A stretch of 21,485 bases of DNA from Oppiella nova (lineage: Eukaryota > Arthropoda > Arachnida > Sarcoptiformes > Oppiidae), in the NCBI GenBank assembly GCA_905397405.1, contig CAJPVJ010000683.1, positions 1 to 21,485 of the forward strand. Direction: 5' to 3'. A program made the translations under genes and the position numbers. Below are positions 10,801-17,760 of this stretch, one piece after another. Position 1 is the first letter of the stretch; each line of letters starts with the position of its first letter. The notes under the pieces are model-generated. The model was not told the origin of the DNA, made no database searches, and saw nothing but the letters and a program-made list of their open reading frames with translations.

Positions 10801-11108
10801 ACTTAAAAGTGGTTTTCATTTATATATATATATTTATATAATAGATAAAAGTGAAGTGAATTTATATTTATATCATAAAAAAGACTTACCGGAAAACCTG
10901 GTTTACCCGGCGGTCCCTAAAATAAATCAGAATTATACTCATAATTAGTTCATAAATTCATTGGATTTTTATTGTTTGTTTTGCGAAGTTTTTTGTTGTT
11001 ATTCACTGATTAGTATTATATTAGTTGTATATTAATCGATACGTACCAATGGTCCCGGGGTTCCCGACTCCCCAGGAGGTCCTCTTTTGCCTCGTTTGCC
11101 TCGCGGAC
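57..11108 (-). CDS. MACIT-like (type XIII/XXIII/XXV-like) transmembrane collagen alpha chain, internal part, 16 exons
   Basis: Seen: sixteen minus-strand exons, each bounded by AG and GT, join in one frame (1067 nt, 356 residues) of Gly-X-Y repeats. Residues 1-54 are COL1 (18 perfect triplets), about 55-104 non-helical NC2, 105-191 COL2 (29 triplets), 192-208 NC3, and 209-355 COL3 (49 triplets). Known: MACIT collagens are type II membrane homotrimers with a cytoplasmic N-terminus, one transmembrane helix, a furin-cleavable linker and three COL blocks. They act at cell-matrix and neuromuscular contacts. The COL1 opening, with two Lys-Arg pairs then GESG, closely matches human COL25A1 from memory, and the COL/NC order agrees. 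Both ends are missing: the first exon starts in phase 1, so an upstream exon must supply a G, and the last exon ends at a donor. Less likely alternatives are type IV collagen (much longer, more frequent interruptions) or a multiplexin. Collagen is certain; the MACIT subclass is likely. Confidence 0.88.
162..242 (-). CDS. Collagen exon E15 (COL3), 81 nt
   Basis: Phase 1 at both ends: GA completes the Gly begun in E14, and the exon ends AAA G before donor gttggc; the acceptor is gacaacag. It encodes nine triplets starting [10 protein letters not shown] and ending GKFGPK. The introns on either side are each 76 nt. Confidence 0.95.
319..517 (-). CDS. Collagen exon E14 (COL3), 199 nt
   Basis: The largest exon here: 22 perfect triplets from [10 protein letters not shown] to GAVGSK plus one base, phase 0 at its start (acceptor cttttag) and phase 1 at its end (donor gtattt after AAA G). 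GLG followed by GPQ gives two adjacent glycines but keeps the triplet register. It is far longer than the 27-99 nt units around it, so it may be a fusion of several ancestral exons by intron loss. Confidence 0.95.
855..1336. repeat. Tandem duplication, copy 1 (482 bp)
   Basis: Starts actcaattacggattc and ends tttatagttag. It is followed immediately by a second copy. This copy has a short TC tract of 9 nt at 974-982. Confidence 0.95.
1337..1847. repeat. Tandem duplication, copy 2 (511 bp)
   Basis: Head-to-tail copy of 855-1336. By eye I count two substitutions outside homopolymer and TC runs. The 29-nt length difference is explained by TC-tract growth (9 to 37 nt) and three single-base run changes. 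The copies are therefore recent, or an assembly artefact. Confidence 0.95.
1456..1492. repeat. (TC)n microsatellite inside duplication copy 2
   Basis: 37 nt of uninterrupted TC, expanded from the 9-nt tract at the same place in copy 1. Confidence 0.98.
3319..3399 (-). CDS. Collagen exon E13 (COL3), 81 nt, highly basic end
   Basis: 27 codons, nine triplets starting [10 protein letters not shown] and ending GERGRRGKR, between acceptor ttccgtag and donor gtaaac, phase 0 at both ends. With the next exon the end reads RRGKRGKSGK, a second basic cluster like that in E1 and a candidate glycosaminoglycan contact or proprotein convertase motif. Confidence 0.95.
3400..3848 (-). other. Intron between E12 and E13, 449 nt
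   Basis: AT-rich, GT-AG bounded, with no further exon or repeat that I can support. Confidence 0.85.
3849..3892 (-). CDS. Collagen exon E12 (COL3), 44 nt
   Basis: Starts in phase 1 (GA after the G left by E11) and ends in phase 0 before donor gtttga; the acceptor is caattttag. With the split Gly it encodes [15 protein letters not shown], five perfect triplets very rich in GPP, a likely stabilising or nucleating stretch right after NC3. Confidence 0.94.
3893..5010 (-). other. Intron between E11 and E12, 1118 nt
   Basis: AT-rich. It contains a 40-nt GA microsatellite at 4822-4861 (a pyrimidine tract in the transcript) and an unexplained 136-codon plus-strand open frame at 4380-4790, discussed under findings. 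No extra collagen exon is visible. Confidence 0.85.
4822..4861. repeat. (GA)n microsatellite, 40 nt
   Basis: Uninterrupted GA run inside the E11-E12 intron. On the transcribed strand it is a (TC)20 tract about 150 nt after the E11 donor. Confidence 0.98.
5011..5098 (-). CDS. Collagen exon E11: COL2 end, NC3, COL3 start
   Basis: 88 nt, phase 0 at its start (acceptor cctttag) and phase 1 at its end (donor gtatgc after GCT G). It encodes three triplets GDKGEKGDR, then an interruption [17 protein letters not shown], then GPA and the first base of the next Gly codon. The interruption is the counterpart of NC3. Vertebrate type XXV NC3 also has a threonine-rich ITTLT run just before GPPGPP as I remember it. 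E12 supplies the GA that completes the split Gly. Confidence 0.93.
5099..6318 (-). other. Intron between E10 and E11, 1220 nt
   Basis: Mostly AT-rich. A small guanine-rich spot at about 5598-5658 has two copies of an AATGGGGGG(T)CAATC motif. No additional Gly-X-Y exon is visible. Confidence 0.85.
5621..5655 (+). repeat. Two direct copies of a G6-containing motif
   Basis: aatggggggtcaatc at 5621 and aatggggggcaatc at 5642, 21 bases apart, with further GGG runs on either side. The only G-rich spot in an AT-rich intron. Confidence 0.85.
6319..6372 (-). CDS. Collagen exon E10 (COL2), 54 nt
   Basis: Eighteen codons, [18 protein letters not shown], between acceptor ttgttttag and donor gtgaga, phase 0 at both ends. 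Six perfect triplets. Confidence 0.95.
6666..6746 (-). CDS. Collagen exon E9 (COL2), 81 nt
   Basis: 27 codons, nine triplets beginning [13 protein letters not shown] and ending GLTGPK, between acceptor aaatatag and donor gtatat, phase 0 at both ends. The intron separating it from E8 is only 67 nt, the shortest in the window. Confidence 0.95.
6814..6912 (-). CDS. Collagen exon E8 (COL2 start), 99 nt
   Basis: 33 codons, 11 perfect Gly-X-Y triplets starting [10 protein letters not shown] and ending GLPGEP, between acceptor gaccacag and donor gtacgt, phase 0 at both ends. Rich in GPP, so a thermally stable start to the COL2 helix. Confidence 0.95.
7152..7205 (-). CDS. Collagen exon E7: end of NC2, 54 nt
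   Basis: Eighteen codons, [18 protein letters not shown], between acceptor gtggttag and donor gtgagt, phase 0 at both ends. Non-helical and hydrophobic, followed directly by GEPG of COL2. The tail ([10 protein letters not shown] before GEPG) recalls the NC2 end of human COL25A1 as I remember it (LSADQQLIK...), supporting the MACIT assignment. A 54-nt exon is a normal collagen unit size even though the sequence is non-collagenous. Confidence 0.85.
7206..8682 (-). other. Intron between E6 and E7, 1477 nt
   Basis: Contains two short TC tracts (7676-7687 and 7858-7871) and a less AT-rich pocket at about 7560-8060 with a TATATAAG-like string at 7880 on the plus strand. That could be an internal regulatory region, but there is no coding or motif evidence strong enough to say so. 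Confidence 0.75.
8683..8751 (-). CDS. Collagen exon E6: NC2 middle, probable
   Basis: 69 nt in phase 0 at both ends, bounded by acceptor ttggacag and donor gttagt. It begins [14 protein letters not shown] and ends GYAEVIAIK, with no Gly-X-Y pattern. The frame is open and starts with Gly like its neighbours. A shorter version starting at an internal attag would encode only GYAEVIAIK but would start in phase 1, which does not fit E5, so I prefer the longer exon. The acceptor has a poor pyrimidine tract, making this the least certain exon of the set. It is basic (KR, R, R) and could be a linker or protease-sensitive site. Confidence 0.65.
9009..9044 (-). CDS. Collagen exon E5: end of COL1 and start of NC2
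   Basis: 36 nt, [12 protein letters not shown], between acceptor atattttag and donor gtatac, phase 0 at both ends. One triplet (GES), then a Gly, then a non-helical run FDLFTTTK. The exon is the same size class as helical exons and both splice sites are strong, so the helix break is genuine rather than a mis-called boundary. Confidence 0.85.
9045..9931 (-). other. Intron between E4 and E5, 887 nt
   Basis: AT-rich. No exon, repeat or RNA gene that I can support. Confidence 0.85.
9932..9958 (-). CDS. Collagen exon E4 (COL1), 27 nt
   Basis: Nine codons, GSKGDKGDK, between acceptor ttattttag and donor gtaagt, phase 0 at both ends. Charged Lys-Gly-Asp triplets lead to the end of COL1; the next exon adds one more triplet before the helix breaks. 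Confidence 0.93.
9959..10460 (-). other. Intron between E3 and E4, 502 nt
   Basis: AT-rich, with purine-rich plus-strand segments (agag, aaag) around 10240-10330. Nothing else visible. Confidence 0.85.
10461..10496 (-). CDS. Collagen exon E3 (COL1), 36 nt
   Basis: Twelve codons, [12 protein letters not shown], between acceptor catccatag and donor gtgagt, phase 0 at both ends. Four perfect triplets, with the K-G-E arrangement that favours inter-chain salt bridges in collagens. Confidence 0.93.
10497..10889 (-). other. Intron between E2 and E3, 393 nt
   Basis: AT-rich, with a short TA run at 10820-10833. Open frames overlapping E3 here are read-through of the exon into intron. Confidence 0.85.
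10890..10916 (-). CDS. Collagen exon E2 (COL1), 27 nt
   Basis: Nine codons, GPPGKPGFP, between acceptor tttattttag and donor gtaagt, phase 0 at both ends. Three perfect Gly-X-Y triplets. A 27-nt exon beginning with an intact Gly codon is a common unit in type XIII-like collagen genes. Confidence 0.93.
11047..11108 (-). CDS. Collagen exon E1: start of COL1, basic RGKRGKR cluster
   Basis: 62 nt. It starts in phase 1 (GT completes a Gly codon begun upstream) and ends in phase 0 before donor gtacgt; the acceptor is ataattag. It encodes [20 protein letters not shown]. This is the diagnostic segment: vertebrate MACIT collagens open COL1 with a very similar basic stretch. The doubled R-G-K-R fits the furin consensus R-X-K/R-R and is also a plausible heparin-binding patch. 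Which role applies here is not shown by the sequence. Confidence 0.93.
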
Positions 11109-11870
11109 CTAATTATGCAAACAAAACAAAATCAAAAAATATTAATTACTAATTAGTTAGTAAATTAGATTTGAAAAATAAAATTCTATGCAAATCTAGG
11201 AATATTCCAAATGTTATATCATGTGTAAAAAATAATATTATGAAATGCATTGAGAATATACATAATATATGATATAAGGCTCAGTAATGTCTCGTAAATT
11301 AAATGCAAAGTTTTTATTTTATACATTTCCACAAAACCTAGAGATCAGTAAAGTTTGATAAGAATACAAATTACTTATATATATAAAACAAAAACAATAA
11401 ATCCTTATATGAAATGCCAAGAATTGCAATGAATTAAAATGTGATTCAAAAATAAAAATGAATTCTTAATGCAATTTAGAAACACACAAACCGTTTGCGA
11501 ATTTAGCATTAATTTATTCACAGGAAGTGCTGATTCAATATGTTTTATAATTTATGTCTGCATTTCGAGATTCAATTACTAATATTTATATTAATACCTA
11601 AAAGCACTTAATTATTGAATCGTTTCGCGAGTCAAAAGGTGTGCTTTATTTCAATTGCAAGCCTTATATCAATTCAAACGCTACTTCTCTGTCGACTCCG
11701 CGAACGAGTTATCGATTTCTTGTTTAACACAATATTTAAGTATTTTTCTCTGTTTTTCTCACAGTTTTTGTGTGTGAATAAGAAAGTCATTACAAAATAC
11801 TACGTGAATACCAAAACTGTGTTAAACTCCAACTTAATTACAGTTGTGTTTCGGGATGTAGTGTTACGCG

Positions 11871-11871
<1 letters not shown>

Positions 11872-11899
<28 letters not shown>
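11872..11899. repeat. (GA)n microsatellite
   Basis: 28 nt of GA on the plus strand. Confidence 0.97.
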
Positions 11900-11904
<5 letters not shown>

Positions 11905-12017
11905 AATTAGAGAGAGAAACGAGTGACAGGAGATCTACAGCCAAAAAACTATGAGTTCTGAAGTGCCATAATGTCTACAATCTCTTACACACGATCTGAA
12001 CATCAACTACCAGTGCC

Positions 12018-12036
12018 CTCTCTCTCTCTCTCTCTC
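12018..12036. repeat. (CT)n microsatellite
   Basis: 19 nt of CT followed by a C/T-rich stretch to about 12065. Confidence 0.95.
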
Positions 12037-12275
12037 CATCCCTAGTTCTCTCCCTCCCTCTCCTTCACAAAGAATATATGCCGTGAATACAGGAATACAG
12101 AAAGTGATAGAATCTGGAAATCTATTTTTGGGTCCAAAAACCGATACAAATCTCAAATCAAAATTATTTTTTCTGTAGAAAACACTGGTTTCGGGGGTTT
12201 AAGTGAAATATAAAACTATTTTCAAAGTTGTTATGCATTTTGTATATATTAAGATATTTTTCAACAGTTTACGAG

Positions 12276-12300
12276 CTCTCTCTCTCTCTCTCTCTCTCTC
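12276..12300. repeat. (CT)n microsatellite
   Basis: 25 nt of uninterrupted CT. Confidence 0.97.
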
Positions 12301-12869
12301 CCCAAATGAACACTAATACCGAAAGAAGATTACGGATTATTAGTGTTTTAAAAGCATTTTAATTTCCAAAGAGATTAATCTAAAAACAATTTGAACAAAA
12401 TATATCGTATTAAAGATTTAAAGTTTACTAAAAACTCGTAAAATTCACAAAACATTATTTTTCTACTATAAAATCTAAGATTTATTTAAAAGTTGGGAAA
12501 AAATTTTATTTCCAAAAACTCTCGTCTGAATGGAATTGATTTTCTTCGGAAAAAGCCGTTTATCTCAACAAAAAGGACACAAATATTGTCCCAAATTCTG
12601 AGCCAAAAGCCTGTGACTGATCTGCGAGACGAGTCGAGAGGCTTTAAAACCAAATGCAGTACAAGAATAATATTTTTGTTTAAAAATGTCACACAAATAG
12701 ATACGAGAGACTCGTAAAAGCTGTCTAACCGTCTAACCATTGCATTCATATGTGTCTTAAGACGGACAGCCACTCTGTGTTTGTGTTGGCTTTTATGGCT
12801 TATAGTTATTCCCATTTGATTGCACTTAAAAGTACACAAAATCCCGGAGCCAACCATTCCCACTGACAA

Positions 12870-12922
12870 CCTCTCTCTCTCTCTCTCTCTCCCTCCCTTT
12901 CTTTCTTTCTTTCTTTCTCTCC
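12870..12922. repeat. Compound (CT)n-(CTTT)n microsatellite
   Basis: About ten CT units, then CCCTCCC, then CTTT units ending TTCTCTCCC. Entirely pyrimidine on the plus strand. Confidence 0.95.
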
Positions 12923-13276
12923 CATACCTATCCTTTTCAATATCATTGCATATATTATAAGTCTTTAAGGGGTTTAGAGAATGTGTAATCATTTAAGTTA
13001 TAATAATATTTCACTACAAACTGCTCATATGTCTGGGAGTCTATTATGAGATGCAACTCATACACCGAGACAGTGACTATGAAAATGAAATAAAATTGAA
13101 AATTAAAATTGATTTTCACATCAACTCGCAGCTAATAATAGCCTTTTATATCACACGAGAGTGAAAAGAGCATCACTTTCTCTTTCTCTCTCACTATTAT
13201 AATAGAAATTTCTATTAAAAGGGATATTCTTTGGGTATAAAAATATTCGTTAAACATTTTGCGTGAAACAAATCCA

Positions 13277-13315
13277 ATGAATGAATAAATAAACGAATGA
13301 ATAAATGAATGAATG
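13277..13315. repeat. GAAT/AAAT tetranucleotide repeat, imperfect
   Basis: A run of atga, ataa and acga-type tetramers on the plus strand. Its reverse complement encodes the repetitive HSFIHSFIYSF that makes an apparent minus-strand frame. Confidence 0.85.
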
Positions 13316-13606
13316 CATACATTAATAGTGTATGAAAAGCCTAACACTAGACACACAAAAAAGTTAATTCACTTTTTGGTGGTTATTCTGTTGTGTAGTC
13401 GCGTTCAACCGAAATAATAAATGCATTGTTTTCGATGTCCCTATAAATAGGGCTTAAAATTCATTACGGAATTCGTGTGTATCGTATGAACGAAGAAATT
13501 AATGATTAATTATATGGTTCTTCAACTTGTCTCTCATCTCATCAAAACATTTTTCATGAAATTTTTTAAATACAAAACTAAGACTTTAAATAGAGATACA
13601 CGAGAC

Positions 13607-13608
<2 letters not shown>

Positions 13609-13639
<31 letters not shown>
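13609..13639. repeat. (CT)n microsatellite
   Basis: 31 nt of uninterrupted CT. Confidence 0.97.
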
Positions 13640-13642
<3 letters not shown>

Positions 13643-13799
13643 ACTCACTCATTCAGTCTCGAGAAAAGAGATTACTTTTCAGATAAATAAAAGAGTTTTT
13701 GGTTTTGAATTGAAGCAAAAATAAAGAAAATTGAAAAAAACTTTTTTCTTAAATATTTATTCGCATTCGTATTGAGCGGAAGGAAATCTTGTGTGGAAA

Positions 13800-15046
13800 T
13801 ACAGTTCATTCACTGTATGCCTCGCTATGAGAATGGACAGGGGTGTACGGGGTAGGGGGTGTACAACTTGAGAGGTGAATATCTCGAGTAATATACGACA
13901 TGACAAGTTATATAAAATTGTTGGTAATCAACACATGTGTGGGAATATCACTATTCGTAACCATATGAGCTCAGGGGGTATTATATATGTGTGTCTGTGA
14001 GGTAACCAACCCTTTGCTCATCCCTAACACCCATAACAGATACGGCGACTCGTCGTACAGAATAAGTGGTAAAACTTTTTTGGTTCGCAAATAAAGAGAT
14101 AAAATAAAAGCCAGAGTTTTATTCGTTTAGTAATACATTCAGTAATTTATTCATTCGTTTTATTTGAATGTGTTTTTTCTATCTCTAACTAACTCTAACT
14201 CACTGTCTATTGAAATCATTTCTGGGAAAATGAATTAATGATATATAATGAGAGACACCAAAATGAAAAGTAATTTTTTTACAGATAAGGAATATATTTT
14301 TTTGTTGCTGTTTTAAATGAACCGGGGTACTATCTGATATCTGAGTGATACTACATCCCCTGACACAGACAGTGGCAGTATTGTGTGTCTAATAATCAAA
14401 TTGAATTTCTATTGAAACTCGTTGTGAAGCGAATGGAAAACAGAAACAAAAAAAAAGTTTAGATAACTATTTGAGAGACAATTTTAGCGATAATTTGGTT
14501 GAAAAGACACACGATTTTTGTGACATTTTATTAGTTTAAATGGTTTACTACTAGTGTTTCGCCCAAATGAGAGCTCCGGTAGTGTTAAGGAGCGAAGTGA
14601 CGGCACCAGTAATTAAGTCACACAACAGAGTGGTAGTCGACTCATAAGAATAGGAGGAAAAGTTAATTTATTTGATGGCATTCCGAGTCCAACCATACTG
14701 TAGACACTGGCGGTGCAGTTGGCACAAGTAGTATGTGTGTTGGGTGTCTGTCCCTAATTGCGAGACACATTCAATTGTATGTCGTCGTAGTGATCGGCAC
14801 AGGCAGTCGACAGGCACCACCTCTTTGATTGTTAGGCGATGTAATGTACGGCCAATACATTACTCTGGTGTGGGTTCGGGCACTCAATCCTCTCAATGAG
14901 TTTAATCTCTGATAGAAATTCTCAGCGGAATTGAGAAATAGCTTAGACTTAGACTCCGGGAGTGAAGTGTGGAATGGTTTGAGTGAAACACAAAATCAAG
15001 TCATTGAATAGATTGAAGAAAATTGAAGCCAACACACGAAGACGTG

Positions 15047-15086
<40 letters not shown>

Positions 15087-15360
15087 AATCCTGTCTCCAA
15101 TAGATTTGATGAAATTGTTCTCAAAATAGAGATGAGATTTGAGTATTGAATGGAGGAATGGGAGCGAAAGTGTAGGCAAAGGGAAGCCGTAAGCCTTAAA
15201 ATAAGGAAACAATAGATTCTGTGATTTATTCGAGCGCTGGTGTGCTATAAGTGTTACGAATACTACAGAATACCAGTCCTTGTCATCGAAATAGTAGTCG
15301 ACTCCCGACGACGACTCACTCTCACAGCCAAAGCCCTTACGTCTCAAACCATTTATAAGT
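13800..15360. other. Less AT-rich pocket, no confident gene
   Basis: Sequence complexity and GC are visibly higher than in the flanks, and short open frames occur on both strands. On the minus strand there are exon-like strings at 14694-14753 and 14554-14640 (see findings). None is recognised as a known domain, so I annotate only the pocket. It may be regulatory, a decayed element, or exons I cannot assign. Confidence 0.45.
15050..15083. repeat. (TC)n microsatellite
   Basis: 34 nt of uninterrupted TC. Confidence 0.97.
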
Positions 15361-15404
15361 GTATTAATAGTTTAGAGATTAAGTACTGTTTTTCATTTCC
15401 CAAT

Positions 15405-15428
15405 GAATACTTGAATACTTGAATACTT
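15405..15428. repeat. Three tandem copies of GAATACTT
   Basis: The 8-base unit gaatactt is repeated exactly three times, head to tail. Confidence 0.95.
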
Positions 15429-16023
15429 ATACAATAAATATTTGAGTCAAAGACTGAAACACTCCAGTGTTTTGGGCGCACACTTGAGCCCTAAATTAAA
15501 AACTCCTTTTTTCTTGCCATAAAACTCACTGAATATTAAGGTCTTTATGCGAAGGGAATAACCGTTTTATTTATTTCAAGTGCTTCTCACAGACGTTGAG
15601 TGTTATAAATATGTGTAAGAATTTGATGGCAAAAATCATATTAAATGTTAGTTTGTATTTGAGAACACGTTTGCGACAAAAGAAATTGAGTTTTATGATG
15701 CAAAAATAAATTTAATTAAAAAATTTCTGATAAAATACATTGTATTAGAAAATTTAATTTTCTATTTATATTAATATTATGATTTAAAACAATTTAAGCA
15801 GAAAAAAGTAAAAAGTGTTATTCACTGCAGAATTGATACATCAAATGGATCTCATTATACGGCAAATACTTTGTGTAAACGAATGGAAAACCAAAAGAAA
15901 AAGTTTTAATATAAATGAATGAATTGAATGAAAGAAATCTCATTTGTCTTAAAAATAGAGTGAGTTTTAGGAGAGAAAATAAAACTAAAAACTTTTGTCA
16001 TTAGAGTGAGAATCTCTCTGTTG

Positions 16024-16025
<2 letters not shown>

Positions 16026-16058
<33 letters not shown>
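16026..16058. repeat. (GA)n microsatellite
   Basis: 33 nt of uninterrupted GA on the plus strand. Confidence 0.97.
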
Positions 16059-16060
<2 letters not shown>

Positions 16061-16813
16061 CAGAGGAATTTGTTTTAACACATAATAAGTTGTAAAGCAA
16101 TTAATTATTCTCTGGGATTGATCTCATGTTTGCTACACATTTGTGGCGCAAAATTCTGGCGTTTTTCAGGGTTTCAATCGCGAAACGCGAGACTAAAGAG
16201 TAAATCATTTATCAATTCGTCTATTATTTTAATCGCAAATTCCTTGACATTAAAACCTAACAAGAAAAATAAACCAAACATTTGAGTTTTGCACAAAGTT
16301 ATCATAGATTTTTGTGTCGCATAGATATCATAGCAAACAGATTCTTGCGTTTCGTTTGTCGGATGCGAAATACATATAAAATATCGCGATTCTTGTGTTC
16401 GCCGAAAAACTGCAGCAAATGTTGTGAAAAACTTTTTGAACACAGAAATGGTGTTATCAGACGAGGGGATCAAATGAAAAAAATACAGTTTTTCGGGATT
16501 GCATTGTACTGGCTATGAGAGGGCAGACAATCGCGAGCCAAATGTGTAGTTTATTGGTGTAACAGAAATGTAGAAATTTTTTGGAGATAAAGCCAAAGAA
16601 TATTAGATATAATTTTTGAACTTTAAATAAAGGCGACCATTAAATCAGATGATTAATGGCATGGAATTGATTTAAAACTGCACACTCTGTGTATATCATG
16701 GTAATAATAAGTCTCTACTGAACCATTGTCTATACAAACTATACAGTAATTCGCTATAACTATGCAAATAAAGATTTTTGTCTATTTTAATTGAATGGAC
16801 GCATGCCTTTGGA

Positions 16814-16848
16814 TATCGTATGTATGTATACTATAGCGACATACGATA
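16814..16848. repeat. Inverted repeat, 10-bp perfect arms
   Basis: Arms tatcgtatgt (16814-16823) and acatacgata (16839-16848) around a 15-nt loop. Confidence 0.9.
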
Positions 16849-17194
16849 CGCGAGTAAATAATTTTTTTATTATTTTTAAACAATGTTTGCTTTTATTGAA
16901 TGCGATTTTATACATTATATGACCCTAAAAGCCAACTGTACGGCCATTGAATGGTGCGATTCATTGGACATACCTAAGCGCACAATGAAATTAAACGACA
17001 TGTTATGGCTGTTCGTGTTATTCAACACTAAAAACGACGAATAATTTTCATAATAGTTTCAGACGACAGGCGAAAAAAGTCTATAATTTTTTGGCAAACA
17101 GTTTAATGTGTGGTTTCATTTGCTAAATAGGGTTTTATGAGCGAAACACACATTACATGAGTGGGAATACTGGGTCTATTATGGCATCAGTACT

Positions 17195-17208
17195 GTATAC
17201 TAGTATAC
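17195..17208. repeat. Perfect 14-bp palindrome
   Basis: gtatactagtatac reads the same on both strands. Confidence 0.95.
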
Positions 17209-17350
17209 TCTGTAGACAATGAAAAATAATGAAAACACATAAAAACATTAAGGAATAAAATGATGGGTGGATTCCGGAGCGAATAAAATACAAAATAAAA
17301 ATATATAAAAAGCTATTTTCCTATCGTTTATATCAACACTAATACACAAG

Positions 17351-17378
17351 ACTCGTATAATATATATTGTATACGAGT
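17351..17378. repeat. Inverted repeat, 9-bp perfect arms
   Basis: Arms actcgtata (17351-17359) and tatacgagt (17370-17378) around a 10-nt AT loop. Confidence 0.9.
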
Positions 17379-17760
17379 TTATGTGAGGGGAAAGGAGTGC
17401 AAGAATATTGTTGGCCTACAGAATGCAAACTTTGTTCACAGCGTTGAATGCAATTTCGATTGCATTTCGTGGACTGAGAATAGCGTATATTTTTGTCATA
17501 TTTTAATACATCGATAGAGCACTACAATAGGGCTATTGAATGGCAAGTAAAGTGTGTATTGAAAGAGCACTCGACTATCTCTTAAAGAGATTTCATATAT
17601 AATATTAGAGATGAGAGAAAGTTGTGGAGAAATTGAATTTTCGGAGTGATGTGAATATAAAGCTATATTTCATGTGTGTATACAATATAACAGTATATCA
17701 ATGTTTAGTTAATCCGTAATACCATAATATAATGCAATCTATAATATGTTTAAAAAGATA

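Larger units (their letters stand above)
11109..13800. other. Upstream DNA (probable 5' intron), no exon recognised
   Basis: Begins with the acceptor of E1. AT-rich with TC/GA tracts at 11872-11899, 12018-12036, 12276-12300, 12870-12922 and 13609-13639, and a GAAT/AAAT-type repeat at 13277-13315. The longer open frames here run through these tracts and encode repetitive RERERE or LSLSLS, so I do not call them genes. Confidence 0.7.
15429..17760. other. AT-rich stretch, no gene recognised
   Basis: Holds one GA microsatellite and a group of perfect inverted repeats between 16814 and 17378. Open frames at 16174-16518 occur on both strands over the same bases, as expected from composition, and resemble nothing I know. 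Confidence 0.6.

Noticed and set aside
11615-11926. 103-codon plus-strand frame
   Set aside because: It begins at TTG and ends in the GA tract as RERERERER; composition artefact.
12486-12992. 168-codon minus-strand open frame
   Set aside because: It runs through the CT/CTTT microsatellite (RERERER), has no recognisable domain, and overlaps a 74-codon plus-strand frame.
14949-15347. 132-codon minus-strand open frame starting RRKGFGCESESSSG
   Set aside because: It lacks an ATG start, crosses the TC tract ([10 protein letters not shown]) and has no domain signature. The first 40 residues look somewhat protein-like, but I cannot define splice sites for them.
15240-15422. 60-codon plus-strand frame containing LVCYKCYEYYR, reminiscent of a Ly6 domain start
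   Set aside because: The rest lacks the Ly6 cysteine pattern and there is no signal peptide, so the CYKC match is probably chance.
16174-16518. Overlapping frames on both strands (99 and 78 codons)
   Set aside because: Both strands open over the same bases is a composition effect; neither product resembles a known family or has a convincing transmembrane segment.
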